A stretch of 64,000 nucleotides of DNA from Vreelandella neptunia (GTDB lineage: Bacteria; Pseudomonadota; Gammaproteobacteria; Pseudomonadales; Halomonadaceae), in NCBI RefSeq assembly GCF_000712975.1, contig NZ_JHQL01000005.1, forward strand, positions 124,001 through 188,000, given 5' to 3'. Under the pieces are notes generated by a model. That model did not search any database. It saw only the letters and a program-made list of their open reading frames with translations, and had not been told where the DNA came from. Numbering within the stretch: position 1 is the stretch's first letter; each line of letters starts with the position of its first letter. Made by a program: the position numbers and the translations under genes. This document shows positions 34,210 to 43,948 of the stretch, one piece after another.

Positions 34210-34516
34210 AGTGATCACTCCTTCGTGCCGGAACCCACAACAGGCTCCGGTGGTTACCATCTCTTCCAGACGAAAAACAACGCTGGAAGCCTTGGGGGAT
34301 GGTGCTCACCAGAAAGCGGTTTGGCTAAAAACCTCAACCAACTGGCGGCCACACCATCTGCGCAGGCGCTTTTAGGGCGATTAAGCCGCACCCTTAAAAG
34401 ATGCGGCACCTGCGGTCTTTGACGATGCCCTGCTTGGCTTACGCATTCACAGGGGACCGCAAAGTTCTTGCTCGGTTCTTACTTAATCAGCTCTTACGAA
34501 ACGTACGACTACTTGC
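34210..34516 (-). promoter_or_regulatory. rplJ leader with likely L10(L7/L12) autoregulatory structure
   Basis: The 307-nt gap between rplA and rplJ holds no gene. It contains the stem GCCGCA/TGCGGC (34385-34390 with 34402-34407) and other complementary GC-rich blocks. In gammaproteobacteria this spacer binds L10-L7/L12 to repress rplJL. Location and length fit; I did not derive the kink-turn and see no clear promoter. Confidence 0.45.
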
Positions 34517-35209
34517 TTAAACCAACGCAGAGTGGTCGATAGTCAGACCTGGGCCCATGGTAGTGGACAGGGTGACTTTCTTAAAGTAGATACCTTTAGA
34601 AGAGCTCGGCTTGAGTCTCTTAAGGTCAGCAACCAGCGCTTCCAGGTTACCCAGAACAGCGGATGCTTCAAAATCAGCCTTACCCAACGTTGTGTGGATA
34701 ATGCCGTTTTTGTCGGTACGGAAACGCACCTGACCCGCCTTAGCATTTTTAACCGCAGTAGCAACGTCAGGTGTAACGGTGCCAACTTTAGGGTTAGGCA
34801 TCAGGCCGCGCGGACCAAGAATTTGACCCAACTGACCAACAACACGCATAGCATCTGGAGAAGCAATCACGACGTCAAAATCCATTACGCCTTTTTTGAC
34901 TTGCTCAGCCAAATCTTCCATACCTACGATGTCAGCGCCTGCTTCTTTAGCAGCATCGGCGTTAGCACCCTGAGTAAAGACCGCTACACGCACGTCTTTG
35001 CCAGTACCGTTAGGCATGACAGTAGCACCACGTACAACCTGGTCAGATTTACGCGGATCAACACCAAGATTGATCGCTACATCCAAGGACTCTTTGAATT
35101 TAACGGTAGACAGCTCAGCGAGCAGCGCAACCGCTTCTTCAAGAGAGTAAGCTTTGTTCGGGTCTACTTTCTCGCGAATAACTTTCGCGCGCTTAGTTAG
35201 TTTAGCCAT
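34517..35209 (-). CDS. rplA: 50S ribosomal protein L1
   Basis: L1 forms the mobile stalk at the E site and in E. coli represses rplKA. The 230-residue protein begins [20 protein letters not shown]. Conserved segments are [20 protein letters not shown] and [15 protein letters not shown]. It is only 2 nt after the rplK stop, so the two are probably translated together. Confidence 0.98.
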   Translation of the reverse strand: MAKLTKRAKVIREKVDPNKAYSLEEAVALLAELSTVKFKESLDVAINLGVDPRKSDQVVRGATVMPNGTGKDVRVAVFTQGANADAAKEAGADIVGMEDLAEQVKKGVMDFDVVIASPDAMRVVGQLGQILGPRGLMPNPKVGTVTPDVATAVKNAKAGQVRFRTDKNGIIHTTLGKADFEASAVLGNLEALVADLKRLKPSSSKGIYFKKVTLSTTMGPGLTIDHSALV

Positions 35210-35211
35210 GA

Positions 35212-35643
35212 TCAGAGACCCTCCACATTTAGGCCCATGCTACGAGCGCTGCCAGCGATGGTGCGCACCGCGGCATCGAGATCAGAAGCCGTCATATCTG
35301 GCTCTTTCGTTTTAGCGATCTCTTCAAGCTGCTCACGCGTCACGGTACCAACCTTCTTCTTGTTCGGCTCACCAGAACCGGACTTGATGCCCGCCGCTTT
35401 TTTCAGCAGCACGGCAGCAGGCGGCGTCTTAGTGACGAACGTGAAGCTACGGTCAGAGTAGACGGTGATCACGACAGGCGTCGGCAGGCCAGGCTCAATT
35501 TCTTGAGTAGCCGCGTTGAACGCCTTACAGAATTCCATGATGTTCACGCCGTGCTGACCCAGCGCAGGGCCGACGGGCGGACTTGGATTGGCTTTACCTG
35601 CAGCAACCTGCAGTTTGATATAAGCCTGTACTTTCTTGGCCAT
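35212..35643 (-). CDS. rplK: 50S ribosomal protein L11
   Basis: L11 forms the base of the factor-binding stalk and is needed for RelA activation. The start is set at the ATG at 35643 (143 residues, [20 protein letters not shown]), one residue longer than E. coli L11; an upstream extension of 16 residues is not supported. Conserved proline-rich [20 protein letters not shown] and the RNA-binding C-terminal half are present. It leads the rplKA pair. Confidence 0.97.
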   Translation of the reverse strand: MAKKVQAYIKLQVAAGKANPSPPVGPALGQHGVNIMEFCKAFNAATQEIEPGLPTPVVITVYSDRSFTFVTKTPPAAVLLKKAAGIKSGSGEPNKKKVGTVTREQLEEIAKTKEPDMTASDLDAAVRTIAGSARSMGLNVEGL

Positions 35644-35694
35644 GTTAAATACTCCAGTTGGGTGATAGCGCCTTACGGCTCCCCGGTACACATA

Positions 35695-35713
35695 AAGCAG
35701 CGCTTAGCTGCTT
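35695..35713 (-). other. Hairpin in the rplK leader
   Basis: AAGCAGC (35695-35701) pairs with GCTGCTT (35707-35713) around a 5-nt loop, in the 123-nt gap between nusG and rplK. The position suits an L1-responsive leader or a processing site; no T-run follows, so it is not an intrinsic terminator. Confidence 0.5.
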
Positions 35714-35766
35714 CACATAATGCAGGGATGACATGCAATGCACGCCATCCCGCCACTTAATTAAAC

Positions 35767-36300
35767 TTACTCTTTTTCTACCTGAGAGAATTCAAGCTCC
35801 ACAGGTGTTGCACGCCCGAAGATCAACACACTGACCTGCAAACGGCTCTTATCGTAATTAACTTCTTCAACCACGCCATTGAAATCGGCGAACGGGCCAT
35901 CAACAACGCGAACCGATTGACCCGGCTCAAACATCGTTTTAGGCCGTGGCTTATCAGTACCGTCTTTCACCCGACGCAGAATAGCGTCTGCTTCACGCGA
36001 AGTAATTGGAGCAGGCTTCTCTTTCGTGCCACCAATAAACCCCATTACACGAGGAGTTTCATTGACGAGGTGCCAGGTTTCGTCGGCCATTTCCATCTCG
36101 ACCAGCACGTAACCTGGATAGAATTTGCGCTCACTCTTACGGCGCTTTCCGTCACGCACTTCGACGACTTCTTCCGTTGGCACTAGAATTTCGCCAAAGC
36201 GATCTTCCATGCCATACATTTTCACACGCTCGATAAGCGAACGCATGACATGCTTTTCAAAGCCGGAATAAGCGTGGACGACATACCAACGTTTGGACAT
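35767..36300 (-). CDS. nusG: Transcription termination/antitermination factor NusG
   Basis: NusG binds RNA polymerase, supports Rho-dependent termination and couples transcription to the ribosome through S10. The 177-residue protein has the N-terminal NGN domain ([20 protein letters not shown]) and the C-terminal KOW domain (about 125-175) with [20 protein letters not shown]. Length is close to E. coli NusG (181). It lies 8 nt after secE. Confidence 0.98.
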   Translation of the reverse strand: MSKRWYVVHAYSGFEKHVMRSLIERVKMYGMEDRFGEILVPTEEVVEVRDGKRRKSERKFYPGYVLVEMEMADETWHLVNETPRVMGFIGGTKEKPAPITSREADAILRRVKDGTDKPRPKTMFEPGQSVRVVDGPFADFNGVVEEVNYDKSRLQVSVLIFGRATPVELEFSQVEKE

Positions 36301-36308
36301 GAAAGCTC

Positions 36309-36692
36309 CTAACCAATGACGCCGGACATCGCCCAGCCAAGAAGAGTATCAATCAACCACAGCATCAAACCCACCACCACAACAGCCGCCAACACAATAG
36401 CTGTCGTCTGAATGGTTTCGGGGCGAGTCGGCCATACAACGCGCTGTATCTCTTTCTTGGCGCTTACGGCAAGCTCTACTAAATCGCGACCTTTAGCAGT
36501 GGTCAGCGCGATCAAACCCGCAATCGCACACAACACCACCACACCCAATACGCGGTAGAGCAGGCCAATATCAGCGAAATAGGTATTACCAACAACTGCA
36601 ACAACAAGCAGCGCCACAACCGCTGCCCACTTGAGCCCGTCATGGCGCGACTGTTGCACCTCTTCGCCATGTTTTACGGAACTAGGCTTCAT
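36309..36692 (-). CDS. secE: Protein translocase subunit SecE
   Basis: SecE clamps the two halves of SecY in the inner membrane. The 127-residue protein has three membrane segments (about 24-42, 48-65 and 98-120), the plan of the gammaproteobacterial form. The conserved cytoplasmic helix reads [20 protein letters not shown] (about 72-91), which is the essential region. It is followed by nusG after 8 nt and preceded by tRNA-Trp. Confidence 0.97.
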   Translation of the reverse strand: MKPSSVKHGEEVQQSRHDGLKWAAVVALLVVAVVGNTYFADIGLLYRVLGVVVLCAIAGLIALTTAKGRDLVELAVSAKKEIQRVVWPTRPETIQTTAIVLAAVVVVGLMLWLIDTLLGWAMSGVIG

Positions 36693-36749
36693 AAAAACGA
36701 GACTCCCAAGGGTGCAGCGAGCGACAAAGGAATTCTAGAAAAAGACATA

Positions 36750-36765
36750 CCAACCTGGGGAAGGT

Positions 36766-36768
<3 letters not shown>
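36750..36768 (-). other. Hairpin at the 3' end of tRNA-Trp
   Basis: On the minus strand CCAACCT (36768-36762) pairs with AGGTTGG (36756-36750) around a 5-nt loop. The first bases are the encoded CCA end of the tRNA. A short T-rich stretch (TATGTCTTTTT) follows. It may help 3' processing or partly terminate between the tRNA and secE. Confidence 0.5.
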
Positions 36769-36841
<73 letters not shown>

Positions 36842-36886
36842 GTATCGTCATGTGCACAAACAAATGCCTGCGCAACAGCGGGCGTC

Positions 36887-36915
36887 ATAATAGCGGATAA
36901 CTCTCCACTTGACAA
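36887..36915 (-). promoter_or_regulatory. Promoter of tRNA-Trp-secE-nusG
   Basis: On the minus strand TTGTCA (36915-36910) and TATTAT (36892-36887) each match five of six consensus bases, with a 17-bp spacer. The predicted start lies near 36880, about 40 nt before tRNA-Trp. The element stands exactly where tufB would lie in many relatives. Confidence 0.85.
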
Positions 36916-36950
36916 CCCCATTCAACACCCATCAAAACTGACGAGTGAAA

Positions 36951-36978
36951 ACAAAAAAAGCGAGCTTAGCTCGCTTTT
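36951..36978 (-). terminator. Terminator of the tRNA-Tyr-Gly-Thr transcript
   Basis: On the minus strand AAAAGCGAGC (36978-36969) pairs with GCTCGCTTTT (36965-36956) around TAA, and a further T-run continues (CTTTTTTTGTTTTC). It lies 9 nt after the tRNA-Thr 3' end. Confidence 0.93.
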
Positions 36979-36986
36979 ATGCAATA

Positions 36987-37061
36987 TGGAGCTCATGGAC
37001 GGAATTGAACCGTCGACCTCACCCTTACCAAGGGTGTGCTCTACCCCTGAGCTACATGAGC
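36987..37061 (-). tRNA. tRNA-Thr (GGT)
   Basis: This 75-nt cloverleaf on the minus strand has acceptor GCTCATG/CATGAGC, discriminator T and encoded CCA. The anticodon loop TTGGTAA gives anticodon GGT. It is the last tRNA of the Tyr-Gly-Thr transcript. Confidence 0.97.
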
Positions 37062-37075
37062 CAAACACATCAAAC

Positions 37076-37149
<74 letters not shown>

Positions 37150-37254
37150 CGAACTTGCCTATGGAATGACAATCCGTTGCACGATATACAGTAGCTAAGC
37201 CCGCTTACCGGCCTTTCATTCCCAAGCAATGACTTAGTCACTGCTTGATAAAAC

Positions 37255-37338
<84 letters not shown>

Positions 37339-37352
37339 AGCTGTGGCGGCAC

Positions 37353-37380
37353 ATTATGCCAGCCTCCAAAACGGTGTCAA
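37353..37380 (-). promoter_or_regulatory. Promoter of the tRNA-Tyr-Gly-Thr operon
   Basis: On the minus strand the -35 box is TTGACA (37380-37375, perfect) and the -10 box CATAAT (37358-37353, five of six), spacer 16 bp. The predicted start is near 37346, a few bases before tRNA-Tyr. Confidence 0.85.
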
Positions 37381-37477
37381 GCTTACAAACTCTTTATTTT
37401 TTCAAAGCTTGTGAACTTATCAACACTTGCACACTAATACTTAGCGTGGCTTATGCCTTGGAACGCGCTGCATTCTG

Positions 37478-38317
37478 TCAAAGCAGCATTGAGAATGCAA
37501 GACCCGCGCGAATTTTTTCTAACGAAACAGGCTCAGGCACGCTTGGCGCGCCTGACATTTTGCCAGCACGCTCTGCAAAGGTAAGCGGAAAACTAGCCTC
37601 TAATCCGCCATATACCATATCTGGCCATACAGCGTGGGGTACTTGCACACCACGAGAAACCACTCTGGCGTCTCCACCCGTTAGCATCATGGGCAACGCG
37701 ACACCTTGCTGATCACACACCTCGCTATAAATTCGATTAATCGCGCTAACTGCCGCCATGTAGATGCCGTGATTCACCGCATCGACCGTGCGCCGCCCCG
37801 GCTCGAGTAGCGCGTCTGCTTCACTTTCTGGATCAATCGCCACGTTACGGGTGCCTAACTTAAGGCTCTCTTTCATCAGCCGCAAACCAGGCACAATAAA
37901 CCCACCAAGATGAACACCGCCAGGCAGTACAAAATCAATCGTTATTGCACTACCGCAGTCGACAGCACAGCAGCCACCAGCCAATTGATAGCCAGCCAAT
38001 GCGCCCATCCAACGATCCACCCCTAAGCGCCCAGGCTCTTCGTAGCCATTAATAACACCCAACGCTTCAGGCGTAGAGCGCGCCACATAGACCTGGCGTA
38101 CTTGGCGACGCAGCAAGGCAACGGTCTCTTCCAGCACGGTAGCTCTGGCAACACTGGAAATACGTACTGCCTCTACTACGTCAAGATTCGGAATATCTGC
38201 CCCTGGCCGCCACTCTTCTCGCGTCCACACCGCACCTCGTGAACGTATCTCACTACTTTCGGCATCTTTTAACCGCCACTTTGATAGCGTATTGCCGATA
38301 TCCAAATCCAAAATCAT
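37478..38317 (-). CDS. coaX: Type III pantothenate kinase
   Basis: CoaX phosphorylates pantothenate, the first step of coenzyme A synthesis; this type needs a monovalent cation and resists CoA feedback. The 279-residue ASKHA-fold protein begins MILDLDIGNTLSKWRLKD with the phosphate-binding DIGNT motif (6-10). The pantothenate site GVDRWMGALAGYQLA lies near 118 and the second phosphate motif VDCGSAITIDFV near 138. Its ATG overlaps the birA stop by 4 nt, so the two form an operon. Confidence 0.95.
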   Translation of the reverse strand: MILDLDIGNTLSKWRLKDAESSEIRSRGAVWTREEWRPGADIPNLDVVEAVRISSVARATVLEETVALLRRQVRQVYVARSTPEALGVINGYEEPGRLGVDRWMGALAGYQLAGGCCAVDCGSAITIDFVLPGGVHLGGFIVPGLRLMKESLKLGTRNVAIDPESEADALLEPGRRTVDAVNHGIYMAAVSAINRIYSEVCDQQGVALPMMLTGGDARVVSRGVQVPHAVWPDMVYGGLEASFPLTFAERAGKMSGAPSVPEPVSLEKIRAGLAFSMLL

Positions 38318-39297
38318 AGGCGCCTGCGTACACTGATCTCACCGCCCGACAGGCGTCGCGAGTGATCATTTTCGGTAACCCAAAGATTACCACTCTCATC
38401 TACCTCTCTAGCCACTGCATCACTTGAGCGCTCACCCTGAATAATACGGATCGGCAACCCTGCATAGGCATGGCGACTATTCCATTCGTCTCGCCAAGGG
38501 GTAAACCCTTCGCTTTCGAAGCCTGCCAGCATATCCAATAATTCAGATACCATATCCGCAGCTAACTGATTGCGCGAAATACCCGCCTTTGCATCAAACA
38601 GCGCCGCCACAGGCTGATCAATAGTGGCACGCAGACTATCGGGTAGCGACAGATTCATGCCAATCCCAATGACTACTTCACACGGACCTGCTGCATCCCC
38701 AGTGACTTCAATCAAAATACCGGCCAGCTTGCCAAGCTCACTACCTTTCTCTGCCAGCAATATGTCGTTAGGCCATTTTAATTTGGGTGAAACCCCATAC
38801 TGCTCCAGCACTTGAGCAACCACCACGCCAACCGCAAGACTCAACCCCTCCAGGGCGTTAACCCCTGACTCAAAACGCCAGCCAAGCGAAAGCATTAAGC
38901 TCTGCCCCCAAGGCGTAGACCATACGCGCCCGCGACGGCCACGACCGGCGGTTTGTAGCTCAGCAAAGCATACTTCACCGTGCCCTGCTCCCTGCGCAAA
39001 TCGCTGGCGTATATATTCATTACTCGATGGCAGCTGGTCTTCAATGAATAGCCTGGATAAGAGATGGCGAGCATTCGCGGGCAAACGCTCTACAATTTTT
39101 GCCCCATCCAGCGGCTCTAACGGATAGGCAAGTCGATAACCGCGACCTTTCACAGCCACCAGCTCAACGCCCAATGCGTCTAATTTTTTTAGCTGTTTCC
39201 ATACGGCGGCTCGGGAAACGCCCAGCGCTTCACCTAATTGTTCACCGGAATGAACCTCGCCATCGCTTAACAAACGCATCAGGTTACCGATGGTCAT
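38314..39297 (-). CDS. birA: Biotin-protein ligase / biotin operon repressor BirA
   Basis: BirA attaches biotin to carboxyl carrier proteins and, with biotinyl-AMP bound, represses biotin genes. The 327-residue protein has an N-terminal winged helix (about 1-60, with GEQLGEALGVSRAAVWKQLK), so it is the bifunctional type. The catalytic glycine-rich loop is AGRGRRGRVWSTPWGQ near 119-134 and the conserved LKWPNDILL lies near 178-186. A small SH3-like C-terminal domain follows. It is upstream of coaX with a 4-nt overlap, a pair common in gammaproteobacteria. Confidence 0.96.
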   Translation of the reverse strand: MTIGNLMRLLSDGEVHSGEQLGEALGVSRAAVWKQLKKLDALGVELVAVKGRGYRLAYPLEPLDGAKIVERLPANARHLLSRLFIEDQLPSSNEYIRQRFAQGAGHGEVCFAELQTAGRGRRGRVWSTPWGQSLMLSLGWRFESGVNALEGLSLAVGVVVAQVLEQYGVSPKLKWPNDILLAEKGSELGKLAGILIEVTGDAAGPCEVVIGIGMNLSLPDSLRATIDQPVAALFDAKAGISRNQLAADMVSELLDMLAGFESEGFTPWRDEWNSRHAYAGLPIRIIQGERSSDAVAREVDESGNLWVTENDHSRRLSGGEISVRRRL

Positions 39298-39424
39298 GTG
39301 CTTGCCCCAACTGGGAAAACGCCTATCTTAACGGAAGCACCGCTAGAGCGAAAACTGCCATGTTTAGGTTATTGACTTGCACCTTTATTTAAGACAGCAC
39401 TGGTAGTGAACCGCACCCAGACCC

Positions 39425-39430
39425 TATAAT
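39425..39430 (+). promoter_or_regulatory. Probable -10 box of the typA promoter
   Basis: A perfect TATAAT stands 31 bp before the typA start codon. The expected -35 position has only a weak match (TGGTAG at 39401-39406), so the promoter may need an activator or be weak. Confidence 0.4.
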
Positions 39431-39460
39431 GCCGCCCTATTTTTCTAGCAGGATCGCGTC

Positions 39461-41287
39461 GTGATCGAGAATCTTCGCAACATTGCCATCATCGCCCACG
39501 TTGACCATGGTAAAACTACCTTGGTAGACAAGCTGTTAAGCCAGTCCGGAACGCTCGACCGCAAGGCCGAAGGCCAAGAGCGCATCATGGACTCCAATGA
39601 CCAGGAAAAAGAGCGTGGCATCACCATCCTGGCCAAAAATACTGCTATTCAGTGGCAAGATGGCAATGGTAAGGATTACCACATCAACATCGTGGACACC
39701 CCTGGACACGCCGATTTTGGTGGCGAGGTTGAGCGGGTCATGTCCATGGTGGACTCGGTACTGCTTCTGGTAGATGCCGTTGACGGCCCTATGCCGCAAA
39801 CGCGCTTCGTTACTCAGAAAGCATTTGCCCAGGGCCTAAAGCCGATCGTCGTCGTCAATAAAATTGACCGTCCCGGCGCTCGCCCTGACTGGGTTATTGA
39901 TCAGATTTTTGATCTGTTTGACAACCTCGGTGCTTCCGACGACCAGCTTGATTTCCCAATCATCTACTGCTCGGCGCTGAACGGCATTGCTGGCATGGAT
40001 CCGGAAGAGTTGGCTGACAACATGGACCCCATGTTCCAGGCGATTGTCGATATCGTCGAGCCACCCGCCGTTGAGATTGATGGTCCGTTCCAGATGCAAA
40101 TCTCGGCGCTGGATTACAATAGTTACGTGGGCGTTATCGGCCTTGGCCGTATCAAGCGTGGCTCGGTGAAGCCTAACCAGCAAATCTCGGTTATCAGCGT
40201 TGATGGCTCTACCCGCAAGGGTAAGATCGGCCAGGTTATGACCCATATGGGTCTTGAGCGCGTCCAAACGACAGAAGCTACCGCAGGCGATATCGTTTGC
40301 GTTACTGGCATTGAAGATCTATCGATCTCTGACACGCTGTGCGATCCAAGTGCCATTGAAGCATTGCCGCCACTGTCTGTTGACGAACCGACCGTTTCAA
40401 TGACGTTCCAGGTCAATGACTCCCCGTTTGCTGGCAAAGAAGGCAAGTTCGTCACCAGCCGTAATATTAAAGATCGCCTGGAACAAGAGCTGATTCACAA
40501 CGTAGCACTACGCGTTGAGCAGGGCGAAACGCCTGAGAAGTTCAAGGTATCTGGCCGTGGTGAATTGCACTTGTCGGTATTGATCGAAACCATGCGCCGT
40601 GAAGGCTTCGAGCTGGCGGTTGGCCGCCCAGAAGTTATCATTAAAGAGATCGATGGCGTTAAGCAAGAGCCTTACGAAGAGGTCATCATCGACTGTGAAG
40701 AGCAGCACCAAGGCTCTATCATGGAAGAGCTTGGCTACCGTAAGGGCGAGCTAACTAACATGAACCCTGATGGCAAAGGTCGTGTTCGTTTGGACTTTAT
40801 TATTCCGGCGCGCGGTTTGATCGGTTTCCGTGGTCAGTTCTTAACCTTGACCTCAGGTACCGGCATCCTGACTAGCCGCTTTGACCACTACGGACCACTT
40901 AAGCCCGATGCGTCTATCGAGCGTCGCAATGGCGTACTAGTTTCTATGGTCGGCGGTAAAGCCCTTGCATACGCGCTCTACGCCTTGCAAGAACGCGGCA
41001 AGCTGATTATTGATCATGCGACCGAAGTATACGAAGGTATGCTGATTGGTATTAACAACCGTGCCAACGACATGGTAGTTAACCCAACCAAAGGCAAAAA
41101 ACTCGATAACATGCGCTCAACGGGTAATGATGAAAACATCGTGTTGACGCCGCCGATCAAGTTCACTCTTGAGCAGGCCATCGAATTCTTGGATTCTGAT
41201 GAATTGGTAGAAGTTACTCCCAGCCATATTCGTCTGCGTAAAAAGCACTTAACCGAAAACGAGCGTAAGCGTGCTAGCAAGAAATAA
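39461..41287 (+). CDS. typA: Ribosome-associated GTPase TypA/BipA
   Basis: TypA (BipA) is a translational GTPase related to EF-G that helps 50S assembly and growth at low temperature or under stress. The 608-residue protein begins at a GTG codon with AGGA eight bases upstream. G motifs are [15 protein letters not shown] (about 9-23), [15 protein letters not shown] (72-86) and [12 protein letters not shown] (about 128-139). The TypA-specific C-terminal domain follows, with [20 protein letters not shown]. The divergent gene is birA. A strong terminator follows. Confidence 0.96.
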   Translation: MIENLRNIAIIAHVDHGKTTLVDKLLSQSGTLDRKAEGQERIMDSNDQEKERGITILAKNTAIQWQDGNGKDYHINIVDTPGHADFGGEVERVMSMVDSVLLLVDAVDGPMPQTRFVTQKAFAQGLKPIVVVNKIDRPGARPDWVIDQIFDLFDNLGASDDQLDFPIIYCSALNGIAGMDPEELADNMDPMFQAIVDIVEPPAVEIDGPFQMQISALDYNSYVGVIGLGRIKRGSVKPNQQISVISVDGSTRKGKIGQVMTHMGLERVQTTEATAGDIVCVTGIEDLSISDTLCDPSAIEALPPLSVDEPTVSMTFQVNDSPFAGKEGKFVTSRNIKDRLEQELIHNVALRVEQGETPEKFKVSGRGELHLSVLIETMRREGFELAVGRPEVIIKEIDGVKQEPYEEVIIDCEEQHQGSIMEELGYRKGELTNMNPDGKGRVRLDFIIPARGLIGFRGQFLTLTSGTGILTSRFDHYGPLKPDASIERRNGVLVSMVGGKALAYALYALQERGKLIIDHATEVYEGMLIGINNRANDMVVNPTKGKKLDNMRSTGNDENIVLTPPIKFTLEQAIEFLDSDELVEVTPSHIRLRKKHLTENERKRASKK

Positions 41288-41336
41288 CTCTTTGCCAGTC
41301 AACGCTCGATAGTAAATGATCGACAGCAAGTCCCTG

Positions 41337-41366
41337 AAGCCCGCCATGTGCGGGCTTCTTTTTTTA
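41337..41366 (+). terminator. Terminator of typA
   Basis: AAGCCCGC (41337-41344) pairs with GCGGGCTT (41350-41357) around CATGT, followed by CTTTTTTT. It lies 50 nt after the typA stop. In the rest of the 319-nt gap 41288-41606 I see only an isolated TATAAT (41541-41546) with no -35 partner and a short open frame that I do not regard as a gene. Confidence 0.93.
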
Positions 41367-41606
41367 TGGGGTTGATAACGCTCTTCCCTCACACTTTTCT
41401 CGCTTTCGCCTCCCCCCATGCCCCGTGCCCTACGCCAAGCGGCGTCATAAACGCAGCCTTAACGCTAGCAGGCTGGTAAGCGTAGGCGTTCTATCGCAAA
41501 GTAGTACTTATCTCAGTGCGGCCCTGGAGCACTGGCAACCTATAATTCATACAGGTGTTTGGATATTTACCCCCATCCTTTCACCACGACATGGACACTC
41601 CTCCAC

Positions 41607-43040
41607 ATGAGCGGTCATAACGTCTGGACTCACAAAGGCACGTTTTTGCTAGCAGCGGTTGGCTCTGCCGTCGGCCTAGGCAACCTCTGGCGCTTTCCCT
41701 ATCTCACAGGGGAAAATGGTGGTGGTGCATTTATTTTAATTTACGCACTGACCATTTTTGCGGTTGGCATCCCCATTTTGATTGCGGAAACAATGCTTGG
41801 GCGAACCAGTCGCCAAAGCCCCATTATGGGGATGCGCCATTTAACCAAAACACATAAGACCTCCCGTGCCTGGGAATCCATTGGCTGGCTGGGCGCTGCT
41901 TCCGCCTTTTTAATTTTGAGTTTTTATTCTGTCATTGCTGGCTGGGCACTGCACTACACGTGGCTGATGCTAACTGGCTCATTAGTCGGTGCCGATGCTG
42001 CAACGATTAGCGCTGGCTTTGATGCGTTGCTAGCGTCTCCGGGCCTGATGACGCTTTATCACACGCTGTTTATCGCCTTCTCGGCGTTAATTGTCGGCAT
42101 GGGGATTCATAAAGGGATCGAGTCAGGGCTGCGCATCATGATGCCAGCGCTGTTTGTGATTCTCATCGTGGTACTTATCTACGGCGTCATTAATGGCGAC
42201 GTGAGAGCGGCAGCAAGCTTCTTATTTACGTTCAATATTGCCGATCTCAGCTTAGAGGGTTGGTTACAGGCAATGGGGCAATCTTTCTTCACCCTGAGCC
42301 TTGGGATGGGTGCCATCATGGCCTACGGCGCTTATATGTCCAGCGAAGCCTCCTTGACTCGAACAGCTATCGCCGTGGCGTTTGTAGATACTGCGGTTGC
42401 CATGGTGGCAGGGCTAGCAATTTTCTCGCTGGTATTTGGGGCAGGCCTAGAAACCGGTCAGGGTCCTGGCCTGATGTTTGTCACTTTGCCGCTAGCATTT
42501 GCTGACATGCCATTTGGTGCTCTGGTGGGCGGGGTCTTCTTTATTTTGGTGCTGGGGGCTGCGGTTAGCTCGTCTATTTCGTTAATAGAACCTGTTGCGG
42601 CCTTTCTGGTCGAGCGTTTTGATATGACCCGTCCCCAGGCGGTCACCATTATGGTCGTCGCGGCTTGGGCAATGGGCTTACTCACCGTAGTGAGCTTCAA
42701 CATATGGGCCGAAGGGACGATTTTCCACGCTCTCTTTGGCCGCAGCGCTTTTGAATTTATTGAGCTGTTGACCAATATCTTTATGCCGCTGGGCGGGCTA
42801 ATGATCGCTCTATTTGCAGGCTGGGCACTGACCCAAAGCGAAGTGATGAAAGAGCTTGGTACCAACCTTACATGGTTTAAAACCTGGCGTTTCTTGGTGC
42901 GCTTTGTGGGTCCTGCTGCAGTATCATTTGTATTTTTACGTACTCTTCCACAAGTGGAAGGCTACGTTATCCCAACCCTCGGCGCACTGCTCATTGTCGG
43001 TGCGTTTGCCTTGAGTCAGCGGCTGCGTAAGCCTGCTTAA
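41607..43040 (+). CDS. Sodium-dependent transporter of the NSS (SNF) family
   Basis: This is a 477-residue LeuT-fold symporter of the inner membrane. The family signature of TM1 is clear (AAVGSAVGLGNLWRFPYLTG, about 14-33), with the broken helix that binds sodium and substrate, and about 12 hydrophobic segments follow. I use the ATG at 41607 because the N-terminus MSGHNVWTHKGTFLLAAVGS is typical; the frame is open back to a TTG at 41559, and neither start has a good ribosome binding site. Substrates of bacterial NSS are mostly amino acids; which one cannot be said. The gene is 52 nt upstream of the livG-type gene on the same strand, so co-transcription is possible. Confidence 0.9.
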   Translation: MSGHNVWTHKGTFLLAAVGSAVGLGNLWRFPYLTGENGGGAFILIYALTIFAVGIPILIAETMLGRTSRQSPIMGMRHLTKTHKTSRAWESIGWLGAASAFLILSFYSVIAGWALHYTWLMLTGSLVGADAATISAGFDALLASPGLMTLYHTLFIAFSALIVGMGIHKGIESGLRIMMPALFVILIVVLIYGVINGDVRAAASFLFTFNIADLSLEGWLQAMGQSFFTLSLGMGAIMAYGAYMSSEASLTRTAIAVAFVDTAVAMVAGLAIFSLVFGAGLETGQGPGLMFVTLPLAFADMPFGALVGGVFFILVLGAAVSSSISLIEPVAAFLVERFDMTRPQAVTIMVVAAWAMGLLTVVSFNIWAEGTIFHALFGRSAFEFIELLTNIFMPLGGLMIALFAGWALTQSEVMKELGTNLTWFKTWRFLVRFVGPAAVSFVFLRTLPQVEGYVIPTLGALLIVGAFALSQRLRKPA

Positions 43041-43092
43041 TATAATGCTAATAACCCAGGCGGCCAAAGGTCGCCTGCGGCGCGAGGACATG

Positions 43093-43863
43093 ATGACTCC
43101 CCTTATCGAGGTACAACACGTCAACAAAGCCTTCGGCGGGCTGCACGTTATCAACGACTGCTCAATCCGTGTTGAAAAAGGTTCAATTACCGGCATGATC
43201 GGCCCCAACGGAGCAGGTAAGTCCACGCTCTTCAATTTAATTGCGGGCGCACTTACGCCAGATAGTGGCCGCATTCTGTTGGATGGTGAAGACATTACCT
43301 CGCTAAGCGCTGATCAACGCTTCCACAAAGGCTTACTACGCACCTTCCAAATCGCCCATGAGTTTAGCCAAATGAGCGCACTGGAAAACTTGATGATGGT
43401 GCCACCCAATCAAGCAGGGGAACATCTATTTAATACCTGGTTCAAGCCTGCCCTGGTACGCAGCCAGGAGGCAGAGGTGCGCCGCCGCGCACTGGAAGTC
43501 ATTGAGTTTGTTGGCTTGCATCATGTACGTAACGAGCTTGCGGGCAACTTGTCGGGTGGTCAGAAAAAACTGCTAGAGCTAGGCCGCACGATGATGACCG
43601 ATGCCAAAGTCGTGCTGTTAGACGAAATCGCCGCTGGTGTAAACCGCACGCTACTTGGCGATTTAATGGGCAATATCGAACGTTTAAATCGCGAAATGGG
43701 CTATACCTTTCTGGTGATTGAGCACGATATGGATATGATTTCGCGGCTCTGCGATCCAGTGATTGTACTGGCCCAAGGCAGCGTCATGGTTGAGGGTTCA
43801 ATTGAAGAAATACAAAACAATCCGGCCGTTATAGAAGCATATTTCGGCACTGATGCCGCTTGA
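43093..43863 (+). CDS. Branched-chain amino acid-type ABC transporter ATPase, LivG-like
   Basis: This 256-residue ATPase belongs to the HAAT (LivG) family. Walker A is GPNGAGKST (about 38-46), the signature LSGGQKKLLELGRT (about 154-167) and Walker B with D-loop LLDEIAAGVN (about 176-185). The H-loop is in LVIEHDMDMISRLC. The Walker B run is followed by IAAG in place of the more common PAAG. I chose the second of two adjacent ATGs (43093), which has GAGGA four bases upstream. Partners are the LivF-, LivH- and LivM-like genes that follow. The transported substrate is unknown. Confidence 0.88.
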   Translation: MTPLIEVQHVNKAFGGLHVINDCSIRVEKGSITGMIGPNGAGKSTLFNLIAGALTPDSGRILLDGEDITSLSADQRFHKGLLRTFQIAHEFSQMSALENLMMVPPNQAGEHLFNTWFKPALVRSQEAEVRRRALEVIEFVGLHHVRNELAGNLSGGQKKLLELGRTMMTDAKVVLLDEIAAGVNRTLLGDLMGNIERLNREMGYTFLVIEHDMDMISRLCDPVIVLAQGSVMVEGSIEEIQNNPAVIEAYFGTDAA

Positions 43864-43948
43864 TAACGCTGAGTTTGTCACCTAGATAACAGCCACAACA
43901 ACATGGTCGCCATTGTTCACCACAGTGCGGCCCAGCTGAGACGCGCCT

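Noticed and set aside
37378..37411. CAAGCTT/AAGCTTG inverted repeat as terminator of the coaX-birA transcript
   Set aside because: The loop is 20 nt, no T-run follows, and the first arm overlaps a clear tRNA promoter.
41541..41546. Isolated TATAAT upstream of the NSS symporter
   Set aside because: No acceptable -35 box at 16-18 bp and no extended -10, so I do not call a promoter.
41425..41610. 61-codon open frame between typA and the NSS symporter
   Set aside because: No ribosome binding site, no hydrophobic or domain pattern, and it overlaps the start of the symporter gene.
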